A stretch of 64,000 bases of DNA from Nitrospina sp052156635. Lineage in GTDB: Bacteria > Nitrospinota > Nitrospinia > Nitrospinales > Nitrospinaceae. The notes under the pieces are model-generated. The model was not told the origin of the DNA. It saw only the letters and a list, made by a program, of their open reading frames with translations, and ran no database searches. A program made the position numbers and the translations under genes. Each line of letters begins with the position of its first letter. Position 1 is the first letter of the stretch. The stretch lies in assembly GCF_052156635.1 (NCBI RefSeq), contig NZ_JBQKUO010000005.1, positions 85,510 to 149,509 on the forward strand. Reading direction: 5' to 3'. Shown here one piece after another: positions 9,280 to 17,913 of the stretch.

Positions 9280-9798
9280 ATGATTCCTTTACGCATACTG
9301 GTTCTTATGCTTTGCCTGTTCTGCCTGCCCGCTTTGGCCTTCGCTCACGGCGGCGAAAAACACGACGATCACAAAACCTCCATCGAGGAAGAACCCGCCG
9401 TCGGCTCCCCCGTCAAACTGATCGAGGACCTGCCGATGAATTCGCATGCCGGACATTCGACCGAACCCGTCGAGTACGGAATGGGTTCGGCCGATTCGGT
9501 CGATTACGGCACGGGGTCCGGGATGCCAGGCATGGAGCACAGCAGTTCTCCTTCCCTCGGACTGGAGGACGACCCCCTGGGTCTCGGTCCGGGATCCATG
9601 GATTCCACGATGCCGGGGGAGATGATGGATCATTCCGGACACGACATGGCCGGCATGAAAGAAAAACAGCACATCGAACAGGCGACGCATGAAATGGTCG
9701 CTTCGTCCAGCAAGGGCTACGGCCTCGCCGTAGGCATCACCGTCTTATCCGGTCTGGTGGCCGGCATCTTGTTTCTCAAGCGCCCGACCGATTCTTAA
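9280..9798 (+). CDS. Exported His/Met-rich protein with C-terminal membrane helix
   Basis: A 172-residue protein with a signal peptide ending ALAFA before HGGEKHDDHK. A low-complexity region rich in His, Met, Asp and Gly follows (for example MPGEMMDHSGHDMAGM), then one C-terminal transmembrane helix and KRPTDS. The MxxxMMxHxGHxMxGM spacing resembles copper-binding Met/His segments of periplasmic copper proteins. No enzymatic domain is seen. GAGGAG precedes the ATG by about ten bases. Position between TlpA and cytochrome b suggests metal delivery or anchoring for that complex (inference). Confidence 0.65.
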   Translation: MIPLRILVLMLCLFCLPALAFAHGGEKHDDHKTSIEEEPAVGSPVKLIEDLPMNSHAGHSTEPVEYGMGSADSVDYGTGSGMPGMEHSSSPSLGLEDDPLGLGPGSMDSTMPGEMMDHSGHDMAGMKEKQHIEQATHEMVASSSKGYGLAVGITVLSGLVAGILFLKRPTDS

Positions 9799-9836
9799 TC
9801 CCCGGCTCCCACACCGGCAAACCCCGGAGGCCGCTC

Positions 9837-10898
9837 ATGGCGAATGGAATCGTTGAGACAGTGAAAGACCGGCTCGGCTACAAGGAGCTGGAGTACCCCA
9901 TCCCCGAACACGCCAACACCATCCGTTACTCATTGGGCGGAATGACGCTGTCGTCCTTTTCCATCCTCGTCATCACCGGCATCCTGCTCGCACAGTTTTA
10001 CGTGCCGAATCCGGAACGCGCCAACGCCAGCGTGCATTACCTGATGGACCAGGTTTATCTGGGATGGTTCCTGCGCGGACTCCATTTCTGGGCGGCGGAG
10101 GCGTTGACCGTCACCCTGCTCCTGCACATGATCCGCGTCGCGCACACGGCGGCGTACAAGGCACCGCGGGAAGTGAACTGGCTGATCGGTGTGGGCCTCC
10201 TGCTGATGATGATCGGTTTCCTGTTCACGGGAACGGTGCTCAAGTGGGATCAGGAAGGGTATGAAGCGCTCATGCATTTCAACTGGGTGGCGGACAACCT
10301 GGGCATCCTTGGCTACCCGCTGACGGAAAAATTCGCGCAGGGGGTGCCGATCCTCAACCGCGTGTACATGGCGCACATCAGCCTGCTGCCCGTCATCACG
10401 ATTCCGCTGCTCGGCCTGCACCTGTTCTATATCAAGTACCACAGGCTTTCGCCCCTGCCGGGTCAGCCTGAAGTGGGTGAGACGCACAGGACTTCGAGCG
10501 AGATGGACACGCCGCCGGTGGTCCAGCGGCACATGCCGTTCACCCGCCACCTGCAATACCTGAATATGGCGGGGGCGGGAGTGTTCTTCATCGTCTGCAT
10601 TCTGGCACTCACCATCGCGCCGCCGTTGGGCGACGAACCGGTGTTCGGGATGGAGGTCACCAAACCGCCGTGGCAGTTTGTCTGGATCTACGCGCTGGAA
10701 AACCTGTGGGTGCCGTTTCTGATTGTCGCGCCCGCGCTCATCGTGCTGTTTCTCGTCGCGGTGCCGTTCATCGACCGGGGTCCGGAACGCGACTGGCGAA
10801 AACGTCCGGTGGCCACGGCCGTCCTCGTGTTCTGCATCGTGCTGTCTTTGGCGCTCATCATCTGGGGCAAGGTCACCACCATGACCCACTCGATGTAA
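9837..10898 (+). CDS. Cytochrome b (fused b6/subunit IV type) of a bc-like quinol complex
   Basis: Integral membrane di-heme cytochrome b, 353 residues, fusing the four-helix heme domain to a subunit-IV-like C-terminal part. Likely heme ligands are His83 (FLRGLHFW), His97 (LLLHMIRVAH), His180 (VYMAHISLL) and His195 (LLGLHLFYIKYH). The 14 residues between the second pair are as in cytochrome b6 rather than mitochondrial b. The quinol-site PEWY signature is replaced by PPWQ at 277-280. No Rieske protein or cytochrome c1 gene is adjacent, which is unusual. It is fourth in the redox operon; a glutaredoxin-like gene follows. Confidence 0.88.
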   Translation: MANGIVETVKDRLGYKELEYPIPEHANTIRYSLGGMTLSSFSILVITGILLAQFYVPNPERANASVHYLMDQVYLGWFLRGLHFWAAEALTVTLLLHMIRVAHTAAYKAPREVNWLIGVGLLLMMIGFLFTGTVLKWDQEGYEALMHFNWVADNLGILGYPLTEKFAQGVPILNRVYMAHISLLPVITIPLLGLHLFYIKYHRLSPLPGQPEVGETHRTSSEMDTPPVVQRHMPFTRHLQYLNMAGAGVFFIVCILALTIAPPLGDEPVFGMEVTKPPWQFVWIYALENLWVPFLIVAPALIVLFLVAVPFIDRGPERDWRKRPVATAVLVFCIVLSLALIIWGKVTTMTHSM

Positions 10899-10917
10899 AG
10901 GGACGGCGGATGGCGAT

Positions 10918-11169
10918 ATGATTGAGATCGAAATCCTGACCAAGTCCGACTGCTGCCTGTGCGACGAGGCGAAAGAGGTGGTGGAGGCGGTGCTCGCCGG
11001 TTACCCGGCGACGCTTAGGCTCACGGACATCGAATCCGACGCCGCCCTGTTCGAGGCATACAAGGAAAAGATTCCCGTGGTGCGGTTGAACGGCGAGGAC
11101 AGTTTCATCTACAAAGTCCACCCCGTCACCCTGCGCAAACGGCTGGAGGAACTCGACGGCAGGAAATGA
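10918..11169 (+). CDS. Glutaredoxin-like protein (DUF836 type)
   Basis: An 83-residue thioredoxin-fold protein. The N-terminal beta strand and redox site read EILTKSDCCLCDEAKE, with a CxxC made of Cys12 and Cys15. KIPVVRLNGED contains the cis-proline typical of glutaredoxins. No signal peptide, so cytoplasmic. It closes the operon 19 bases after cytochrome b. Confidence 0.75.
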   Translation: MIEIEILTKSDCCLCDEAKEVVEAVLAGYPATLRLTDIESDAALFEAYKEKIPVVRLNGEDSFIYKVHPVTLRKRLEELDGRK

Positions 11170-11248
11170 ATCTTGCTCTAATCATTAATTTCCCCTCCCC
11201 TTTCCAAGGAAGGGAAGTAGAAAATGCCGGTTTGGAAGTAATTCGGCT

Positions 11249-11267
11249 CCCCCTTCTCCGAAGGGGG
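11249..11267. repeat. GC-rich hairpin, part of a dispersed-repeat-like spacer
   Basis: CCCCCTT-CTCCG-AAGGGGG followed by CTGGGGGGCTTTTTCC. The hairpin with its T-run could end the redox operon, but the GGGGGCTGGGGGGCTTTTT type of sequence is also common as a dispersed intergenic repeat. The spacer 11170-11478 holds no credible gene. Confidence 0.45.
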
Positions 11268-11340
11268 CTGGGGGGCTTTTTCCTTTTCGGTTTGTCATCC
11301 AAAGCGTCAGCGATGGATGACACTTTGAAATACAGAGAAA

Positions 11341-11425
11341 ACATAGATTCTTCGCTTCGCTCAGAATGACAATTCAAACTCAACCCTGTCATTCTGAGAA
11401 GCCGCAGGCGACGAAGAATCTATGT
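11341..11425. repeat. REP/MITE-like inverted repeat
   Basis: The left arm begins ACATAGATTCTTCG and ends TCAGAATGACA; the right arm begins TGTCATTCTGA and ends CGAAGAATCTATGT. Outer (14 bp) and inner (11 bp) arms pair perfectly around less conserved middles containing GCTTCGC and GAAGCCGCAGGCGA. This TGTCATTCTGAG...GAAGAATCTATG form is a known type of dispersed palindromic repeat in many bacterial genomes. No transposase lies nearby. Confidence 0.7.
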
Positions 11426-11478
11426 GTTAATTTAAAACCAAGACCTCACGGTCTTCTTGAATAGATGGGGGACGAATC

Positions 11479-11793
11479 ATGGTACAGAAAACCGCATTGA
11501 GCGACGACGAGCTTCAGCAGAAACTGAAAGAGATGGCGCCGGAATGGAAGGTCGATAAAAACGAGAAGGGCCTGCCCTTCATCTACCGCGTGTACCGCGC
11601 CAAAGAGTATTTGAAAGGGATCGACTTCGTCCGGCAGGTGGCCGAGGAAGCGGAGAAGGAAAACCACCACCCCGACATCCTGATCCACTACAAACGCATC
11701 ACCGTGCGTTACTGGACGCACACCGTGAGCGGCGTCACCCTGGCCGACGTGGAGATGGCCCAGCAAATCGACCCGCTGTTCGAGAAAGAATAA
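11479..11793 (+). CDS. phhB: Pterin-4a-carbinolamine dehydratase
   Basis: Small (104 residues) dehydratase that recycles tetrahydrobiopterin/pterin cofactor of aromatic amino acid hydroxylases; it also occurs in genomes without such hydroxylases, where its role is less clear. Diagnostic are WKVDK, FVRQVAEEAEKENHHPDI with the catalytic His pair, and RYWTHTVSGVTLADVEMA. Length is typical. Start ATG 11479 follows GGGGGA. It lies alone between a repeat-rich spacer and the convergent lysA. Confidence 0.92.
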   Translation: MVQKTALSDDELQQKLKEMAPEWKVDKNEKGLPFIYRVYRAKEYLKGIDFVRQVAEEAEKENHHPDILIHYKRITVRYWTHTVSGVTLADVEMAQQIDPLFEKE

Positions 11794-11823
11794 AGTGACG
11801 GCCGCAGGGCGGAAGCGGACTTC

Positions 11824-13065
11824 TTAAACCTCTTCCTCTTCCTTCAGGATGTCGTCGAGGGTCTGGCGTCGGCGGGCGAGGATGCACTTACCGCCGTCCA
11901 CCATCACTTCCGGCAGCAAGGGCTGGGTGTTGTAGTTCGACGACATGACAAAGCCGTACGCCCCGGCGCCCCCCACCACCATGATGTCGCCCGGATTGGG
12001 CAAGGGCAGTTTGCGCGTTACGGGTTCCTCATTTTCCTGAGTGAGCACGTCTCCCGACTCGCACACCGGCCCGGCGACGATCACGTCCTGCTCCGGGCCC
12101 AGATTGTCACCCACAAACTGAATGGCGTGGTACGAGCCGTAGGCCATCGGTCTGAGTAGATGACAGAAACCGATGTTGCCCAGCACGTAGTCGAGGCGCC
12201 TGCCGTTTTCGTCTAGCGTGTGGTTGAGTGCCCGCACCTCACCCAGCAGGTACCCGCACCCGGCGACGAAACGCCTGCCGGGCTCGATCTCACAGCGGAT
12301 CTTGCGGCCGAAATGTTTTTCCAGGATGGCGAGGCGTTCCTCCAGGATCGGTTTGTAGGCGGAGACATCGGCCTCCGGCTGACCTTCACGGTACTGGTAT
12401 GGCAGGCCCCCGCCGAAATTGATCACCTCCACATCGTCGAACTGCCTGGCGAACTCGACCAGCTTGCCGGTCAGCCGTTTCAGGTGCTCCATGTCGCCGC
12501 CGGAACCGATGTGGATGTGCACGCCGTTGATGATGAGGCCGTATTCCTTCGCGATGGCGCGTGCCTCGTCGAGGCTCTGGTGCCAGATGCCGTGTTTGCT
12601 GTAGGGGCCGCCGGTGTTGGTCTTCTTGGAATGGCCCGCGCCCTCTCCCGGGTTGATGCGGATGGAGACCTTGTTCGATCCCTTGCCGAGCCGTTTCAGT
12701 GTCTGCCCGTACTCGCGAAGCATCCCCAGCGTGCCGCAGTTGGTGTACACGTTGTTCTCGATGCAGTACTCCGCGTCCGAAGCGTGAAAGAACACGTCGC
12801 TGGTGAAGCAGACCTCCGAGGCGTCGAAACCCGCACGCAGGGCCCGCTGGACTTCCAGCACGCTGACGGCGTCAATGTGAATCCCCTGCTTCTTCATTTC
12901 CTGCAGGATGACGCGGTTCGATTCCGCCTTCATGGCGTAACGCACCACCGGCGCGAGGGTTTTGATCTCCGCGATGGCGGCGCGCAGGGTTTTCAGGCTG
13001 TACACGTACACCGGGGTGCCGTATTGCCGGGCGATGTCGCGGACGTCCACATCTTCGATTTTCAT
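11824..13065 (-). CDS. lysA: Diaminopimelate decarboxylase
   Basis: PLP-dependent last step of lysine biosynthesis (meso-diaminopimelate to lysine), 413 residues. The PLP lysine is Lys46 in VRYAMKAES. HIHIGSGG, INFGGGLPY and EPGRRFVA form the phosphate/substrate-binding segments, and CESGD with GAYGFVMSSNYN forms the C-terminal active-site elements contributed to the dimer partner. The C-terminal tail is acidic (KEEEEV). It is divergent from speA across 205 bases; both belong to the alanine racemase-like fold III decarboxylases. Confidence 0.95.
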   Translation of the reverse strand: MKIEDVDVRDIARQYGTPVYVYSLKTLRAAIAEIKTLAPVVRYAMKAESNRVILQEMKKQGIHIDAVSVLEVQRALRAGFDASEVCFTSDVFFHASDAEYCIENNVYTNCGTLGMLREYGQTLKRLGKGSNKVSIRINPGEGAGHSKKTNTGGPYSKHGIWHQSLDEARAIAKEYGLIINGVHIHIGSGGDMEHLKRLTGKLVEFARQFDDVEVINFGGGLPYQYREGQPEADVSAYKPILEERLAILEKHFGRKIRCEIEPGRRFVAGCGYLLGEVRALNHTLDENGRRLDYVLGNIGFCHLLRPMAYGSYHAIQFVGDNLGPEQDVIVAGPVCESGDVLTQENEEPVTRKLPLPNPGDIMVVGGAGAYGFVMSSNYNTQPLLPEVMVDGGKCILARRRQTLDDILKEEEEV

Positions 13066-13186
13066 GCTCTCTCCTGAAAGGGTGTTACCATGGGATTGGG
13101 AAACGAGGTCCGGCCTTTATAACACAAATCGCCGACCGGCAAAAACCGCTTTTGAACCGCCCGCCACCCCCACCCCTGTTTTCTGT

Positions 13187-13215
13187 TTGACATCGTCCGG
13201 GGGTGTCTTTTAAAA
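13187..13215 (+). promoter_or_regulatory. Candidate promoter of speA
   Basis: A perfect TTGACA (13187-13192) followed after 17 bases by TTAAAA, a weak -10 element, about 55 bases before the speA ATG. The weak -10 makes this only a candidate. Confidence 0.4.
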
Positions 13216-13270
13216 CTGAACGAATACACTCATTTTCCAAAGAACCCGCACCAGAGGACACCGATCCGGA

Positions 13271-15175
13271 ATGCAGAAATGGACCATTGAAAAATCGAGG
13301 GAATTGTACAACATCGACGGCTGGGGGTGCGGCTACTTCGGCATCAACGAAAAAGGGCACATCATCGTCCGCCCGGACCAGACCAACGAGCACACGGTCG
13401 ACCTGAAACTGCTGGTGGACGACATCAAGGCCAAGGGCTATTCCCTGCCGGTCCTGATCCGTTTCTCCGACATCCTCAAATCCAGCATCGCCAAACTGGC
13501 CCATGCGTTCCGGAAAGCCGCGGTGGACCACAACTACACCGGCGAGTACCACGGCGTGTACCCGATCAAGGTCAACCAGCAGAGACAGGTGGTGGAAGAG
13601 ATCGTGAAGTTCGGCCGGGACCACAACATCGGCCTCGAAGCCGGGTCGAAGCCCGAGCTCCACGCCATCCTCGCCATCATGGACAACCCGGAGGCCCTGC
13701 TCATCTGCAACGGCTACAAGGACGAGTCGTTCATCCGCCTCGCGCTGATGGGCCAGAAGCTGGGCAAGCGTGTGTTCATCGTGGTCGAACGCCTGTCGGA
13801 ACTTTCCATGACCCTCCGTGTGGCGGAGGAAATCGGTGTCACGCCGAACATCGGCCTGCGCATCAAGCTGTTCTCCGCGGGAGCCGGACGCTGGGCGTCT
13901 TCCGGCGGCGAATACTCGAAGTTCGGACTGAGCCCGATGGAAACCGTGGAGGCGGTGGAGATCGCCCGCAAGGAGGGGGCGCTGGACTGCATCCAGCTCA
14001 TTCACTTCCACCTAGGCAGCCAGATCACCAACATCCGCCGCATCAAGAACAGCCTGAAGGAAGTCGGCCGGTATTACTCCGAACTCATGAAGATGGGGTG
14101 CAACCTGAAATTCATCGACGTCGGCGGCGGGCTGGGCGTGGATTACGACGGATCGAAGTCCACCTTCGCCTCCAGCACCAACTATACGGTGCAGGAATAC
14201 GCCAACGACGTCATCTACCACCTCTCGGAAATCTGCGAGGAGGAAAACCTGCCGCACCCGAACATCATCTCGGAATCCGGCCGGGCCATGACGGCGTACC
14301 ACTCCATTCTCGTGTTCAACGTGCTGGAGGTGGCCTCGTTCCCGGACTCGGATCACGATTTCGATATCGACGACGACGCACCGAGCGTGGTGCAGGAGTT
14401 GCACTACGTCCTCGAACAGGCGTCGAACAAGAACATCACCGAATCCTGGCACGACGCGCTGGACCTCAAGGACCAGTCGCAGAACCAGTTTTCACTGGGC
14501 ATGATATCGCTCAAGGACAAGGCCATTGCCGACAAGCTGTTCTGGGGCATCTGCCGGAAAATTCAGGACCTGGCGTCACGCCTCAAGTACATGCCGGACG
14601 AACTCAAAACGCTCAACCAGCGTCTCGCCGACAAGTACTTCTGCAACTTCTCCGTGTTCCAGTCGCTCCCCGACTCGTGGGCCATCGACCAGGTGTTTCC
14701 CATCGTTCCCCTGCAACGGCTGAACGAACATCCGTCGCGCGAGGCAACGCTGATGGACCTGACCTGCGACTCCGACGGGATGATCGACACATTCATCGGC
14801 AACCACAACATGGAACGCACCCTGCCCCTGCATCCGGTGAACAGCGAGCCGTACCGAATCGGCATCTTCCTCACCGGCGCATACCAGGAAATCCTGGGCG
14901 ACCTGCACAACCTGTTCGGCGACACCAACACCGTTCACGTGTCATTGAAAAAGGACGGGACGCTCAAGTACGAGCAGATCATCGAGGGGGAGGACGTCAC
15001 GGACGTGCTCGACTACGTGCAGTTCCGCGCGGAAGAGCTGGCGGGACGCATGGCGGGATTCCTGTTCCACAGCGTGCAGAACGGCCGGCTTTCGCAGGAA
15101 GAAGCCGACCAGTTTCTCAACCTGTACAAGGAAGGCCTGTCCGGCTACACCTACCTCATCAAACCGGACAAATAA
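13271..15175 (+). CDS. speA: Biosynthetic arginine decarboxylase
   Basis: Decarboxylates arginine to agmatine, the first step of the agmatine route to putrescine; PLP- and usually Mg-dependent, 634 residues as expected. The PLP lysine is Lys100 in GVYPIKVNQQ. GLEAGSKPEL, HFHLGSQITNIRRIK, FIDVGGGLGVDYDG and ISESGRAMTA are the conserved fold III segments, and the C-terminal region has LTCDSDGMID with its conserved Cys. No agmatinase or agmatine deiminase gene is next to it. Confidence 0.95.
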   Translation: MQKWTIEKSRELYNIDGWGCGYFGINEKGHIIVRPDQTNEHTVDLKLLVDDIKAKGYSLPVLIRFSDILKSSIAKLAHAFRKAAVDHNYTGEYHGVYPIKVNQQRQVVEEIVKFGRDHNIGLEAGSKPELHAILAIMDNPEALLICNGYKDESFIRLALMGQKLGKRVFIVVERLSELSMTLRVAEEIGVTPNIGLRIKLFSAGAGRWASSGGEYSKFGLSPMETVEAVEIARKEGALDCIQLIHFHLGSQITNIRRIKNSLKEVGRYYSELMKMGCNLKFIDVGGGLGVDYDGSKSTFASSTNYTVQEYANDVIYHLSEICEEENLPHPNIISESGRAMTAYHSILVFNVLEVASFPDSDHDFDIDDDAPSVVQELHYVLEQASNKNITESWHDALDLKDQSQNQFSLGMISLKDKAIADKLFWGICRKIQDLASRLKYMPDELKTLNQRLADKYFCNFSVFQSLPDSWAIDQVFPIVPLQRLNEHPSREATLMDLTCDSDGMIDTFIGNHNMERTLPLHPVNSEPYRIGIFLTGAYQEILGDLHNLFGDTNTVHVSLKKDGTLKYEQIIEGEDVTDVLDYVQFRAEELAGRMAGFLFHSVQNGRLSQEEADQFLNLYKEGLSGYTYLIKPDK

Positions 15176-15181
15176 ACGGGG

Positions 15182-15979
15182 TCATTTCATCAACGTACCG
15201 CGGCTGCTGCCTTTTTCGAGGACGGCGATCATGGCGTCGTGGATGAGTCCGTTCGACGTCAGAATCTCGCGGTCACCATACTGAAACGGCGTGCCGTCGA
15301 ACCGCGTCACCCGGCCACCCGCTTCTTCGAGGATCAGCACACCCGCCGCGTAGTCCCAGGTATTCAACTTCAATTCCCAGAACCCTTCGAACCGCCCCAT
15401 CGCCGTGTAGCACAGATCGAGGGCGGCCGACCCGGCGCGGCGTACCGCCTGGCAGGCGCTGATGAAGTTGATGAAGTGGTCCAGGTTGTTGTGCGTCGCG
15501 GTATGGATGTCGTAGGCGAAACCCGTCACCAGCAGGCTTTCCTTCAGGTTGGCGAGAGGCGAGACGGCGATGGGTTTGCCGTTCATCGTCGCGCCCTTTC
15601 CCTTTTCGGCGACAAACAACTCGTCGAGGCTGGGATTGTACACCACCCCGACCACAGTTTCGTTTTCGTGACGGTAAGCGATGGACACGCAGTAGCAGGG
15701 GTAGCCGTGCGCGTAGTTGATGGTGCCGTCCAGCGGATCGATCACCCACAGGTGATCGGCGTGGCCGACGGTCTCGCCGGATTCCTCGGCCAGCACAGCG
15801 TGATCGGGAAACGTTTTCTGGATGCGGTCGATGATTTCTTTTTCGCAGAGAAGGTCGACTTCGGTGACGGGGTTGATGTCGCCCTTGTAGCGGATTTCAC
15901 CGATGCAGTCGGCGCGTTCTTTCTGGATGCGACCCGCCGCCCGCGCCGCCTCCACGGCCACCTGCAGGGGAGCGGTCAT
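15182..15979 (-). CDS. suhB: Inositol monophosphatase family protein
   Basis: Mg-dependent phosphatase of the inositol-1-phosphatase/SuhB family, 265 residues. Metal-binding motifs are LAEESGE (Glu65-Glu66), IDPLDGTINYAHG (Asp81, Asp84) and WDYAAGVLILEEAGG. Its ATG overlaps the mnmA stop by four bases (ATGA), so it is the last gene of an rsmD-mnmA-suhB operon. Family members can act on inositol phosphates, fructose bisphosphate or PAP, so the exact substrate is open. Confidence 0.88.
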   Translation of the reverse strand: MTAPLQVAVEAARAAGRIQKERADCIGEIRYKGDINPVTEVDLLCEKEIIDRIQKTFPDHAVLAEESGETVGHADHLWVIDPLDGTINYAHGYPCYCVSIAYRHENETVVGVVYNPSLDELFVAEKGKGATMNGKPIAVSPLANLKESLLVTGFAYDIHTATHNNLDHFINFISACQAVRRAGSAALDLCYTAMGRFEGFWELKLNTWDYAAGVLILEEAGGRVTRFDGTPFQYGDREILTSNGLIHDAMIAVLEKGSSRGTLMK

Positions 15980-17076
15980 TCAATCCACCCCCCGCCGACA
16001 ATGCAGTCGTCCGTGTAAAGCACAGCGGACTGACCCGGCGTGATGGCGGGCTGGGGATGTTCCAGCTGGATGCGCGCGCGCTCGCCCGGAAGCGGCGTCA
16101 CCACACAGGCCACCGGCTGGTGACGGTAACGGATCTGCACTTCCGCCTCGAACGCCTCGCAGTGATCCAACTGCCACGTCACGTCGCTCACCGTGAACTC
16201 TTCGCGGAACAGGTCGTTCTTCGGTCCCACGACGACTTCGTTATTGACCGTATCGATGGCGGTCACGTAGTACGGTTCCGGCAGGCCGCCCAGGTTGAGT
16301 CCCTTGCGCTGGCCGATGGTGTAGGCCGGATAGCCCTTGTGTGTGCCCAGCACGTCGCCGTCGGCATTGACGATGTTGCCCGGACGAAACAGCGCCGCGT
16401 CCACTTCGTTTTCAATGAACTTGGCGTAATCGTTATCGGGGATGAAACAGATTTCGTGCGATTCCGCCTTGCCCGCGACGTTCAGGCGGTACTTCTCGGC
16501 GAGGCCACGCACTTCCTTCTTTTCCATGTCGCCCAGCGGGAACACGAGGCGCGACAACTGCTCCTGCGACAGGTTGAACAGGAAATAACTCTGGTCCTTG
16601 GAGGCGTCGCGACCGCGCCGCACGGTGTAGCGTCCGCTTGCGTCCTTCACTACCGAAGCGTAGTGGCCGGTGGCGATGTAGTCGTAACCGTAAACCTCTG
16701 CCTTGTGCATGAGCTCGTCGAACTTGAGCTTCTTGTTGCAGGCGGTGCAGGGGATGGGCGTGCGGCCCTTCAGGTATTCGTCGACGAAGTAATCGACCAC
16801 GCCCTCGCGGAATTCTTTTTCCAGGTTGAGGATGTAGAACGGGATGCCGACCCGCTCCGCCACGCGGCGGGCGTCGCCCAGGTCATCGAGCGAACAGCAG
16901 GTGCCAAAACGGTTGTCCGTATCCCAGCTGTAGTTCCACAACTGGAGCGAGATGCCGACCAGGTCGAATCCCTGTTCCTTCAGCAGGGCGGCGGCGACGG
17001 AGCTGTCCACCCCGCCGCTCATGGCGACGACGACCTTGCAGTCGGTGCCGATCTCAACTGTCTGGAGTTCCGTCAT
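15976..17076 (-). CDS. mnmA: tRNA-specific 2-thiouridylase
   Basis: Inserts sulfur at C2 of wobble uridine 34 in tRNA Glu, Gln and Lys. 366 residues. PP-loop AMSGGVDSSVAAA (residues 18-30), catalytic cysteine region PCTACNKKLKFDEL (Cys113 probably equals the first catalytic Cys) and HEICFIPD (Cys210, the persulfide-bearing Cys). TIGQRKGL lies in the C-terminal part. Three bases separate it from rsmD and four overlap with suhB. tRNA-Gln and tRNA-Glu genes lie within 1.4 kb, although both have C34 anticodons. Confidence 0.95.
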   Translation of the reverse strand: MTELQTVEIGTDCKVVVAMSGGVDSSVAAALLKEQGFDLVGISLQLWNYSWDTDNRFGTCCSLDDLGDARRVAERVGIPFYILNLEKEFREGVVDYFVDEYLKGRTPIPCTACNKKLKFDELMHKAEVYGYDYIATGHYASVVKDASGRYTVRRGRDASKDQSYFLFNLSQEQLSRLVFPLGDMEKKEVRGLAEKYRLNVAGKAESHEICFIPDNDYAKFIENEVDAALFRPGNIVNADGDVLGTHKGYPAYTIGQRKGLNLGGLPEPYYVTAIDTVNNEVVVGPKNDLFREEFTVSDVTWQLDHCEAFEAEVQIRYRHQPVACVVTPLPGERARIQLEHPQPAITPGQSAVLYTDDCIVGGGWIE

Positions 17077-17079
17077 GGA

Positions 17080-17655
17080 TCAACCGTTTTCCAAATAAAA
17101 AAAAGACAAACAGGTGTCGCCTGTCCGCCGGGTTTCACGTTTTTTCAGTCTAACATAGTTTTCAGCGAGGGCGGTTTTGTGAAAATGCTCGGCCACCACC
17201 TCCGCCTCCGGGGCGAGGATGCCGGATTCCGCCAGCGCCGTCAGGGTTTCCGTGTACAGATCGGCCTCGAACGGCGGATCCACGTACACCCAGTCGAACA
17301 CCTCCCCCTGGCGGGCGAGCCGGTCGATGGCCTGCCGGGCTGTGGCGGAAAGCAGGGTCCAGTCCGCTGAATCGGCGTTCGGCTCCAGCAGGCGGCATTT
17401 TTTCAGGTTGCCCTGCAGGAGATCGCGGACTTTGGCTCTGGCCTCCACGAACACCACCCGTTTTGCTCCCCGGCTGAGGGCTTCGATGCCCACCGCACCG
17501 CTGCCTGCGAACAGGTCCAGCACCCGCGCGCCTTCGATGCCGCTGCCCGCAATGTTGAACAGGGACTCGCGCACCCGGTCCAGCGTGGGCCGGATATCGA
17601 GCCCTTTCAGCGGATTCAGCCGCGTGCCCCTCAGGCTCCCGCCGATCACCCGCAC
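17080..17655 (-). CDS. rsmD: 16S rRNA guanine(966)-N2 methyltransferase
   Basis: SAM-dependent rRNA methyltransferase, 191 residues. Begins MRVIGGSLRGTRL and IRPTLDRVRESLFNI, typical RsmD. SAM motif LDLFAGSGAVGIEALSRGA (47-64) and catalytic DPPF (126-129, in place of the more common DPPY). First gene of the rsmD-mnmA-suhB operon. Confidence 0.92.
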   Translation of the reverse strand: MRVIGGSLRGTRLNPLKGLDIRPTLDRVRESLFNIAGSGIEGARVLDLFAGSGAVGIEALSRGAKRVVFVEARAKVRDLLQGNLKKCRLLEPNADSADWTLLSATARQAIDRLARQGEVFDWVYVDPPFEADLYTETLTALAESGILAPEAEVVAEHFHKTALAENYVRLKKRETRRTGDTCLSFFYLENG

Positions 17656-17812
17656 AGCAGCCGCCCCGGCAGGATTCCGTCTGTAATAAAATCATGAAAA
17701 ATCAATTCATTCCCCCATTGACCCGGCAACCGCGGGTGTTTTATTATTCTCTACCCCTTTTGTCAAATCACCTTGAAACCGGAAGGTTTAATTCATACAA
17801 TAGGTTCAACGC

Positions 17813-17886
17813 TCGGGTATCGTCTAATGGTAGGACGTCAGATTCTGGCTCTGAAGGTTGAGGTTCGAATCCTTGTACCCGAGCCA
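17813..17886 (+). tRNA. tRNA-Gln (anticodon CUG)
   Basis: Acceptor stem TCGGGTA pairs with TACCCGA; discriminator G and an encoded CCA follow. Anticodon stem TCAGA/TCTGA encloses loop TTCTGGC, giving anticodon CTG. The T arm has GGTTCGAATCC. 74 bases including CCA. Confidence 0.92.
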
Positions 17887-17913
17887 TTTTTTTGTTTTTC
17901 ACAGGAGGAGTGA

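Noticed and set aside
11166..11392. Small frames in the spacer after the glutaredoxin-like gene
   Set aside because: They consist of the palindromic repeats (SLRSE, NCHSERSEES), a well-known false gene type.
13327..15246. A 639-residue frame overlapping speA in another frame
   Set aside because: Arg/Pro/Gly/His-rich shadow of the speA frame, without a start signal or protein family pattern.
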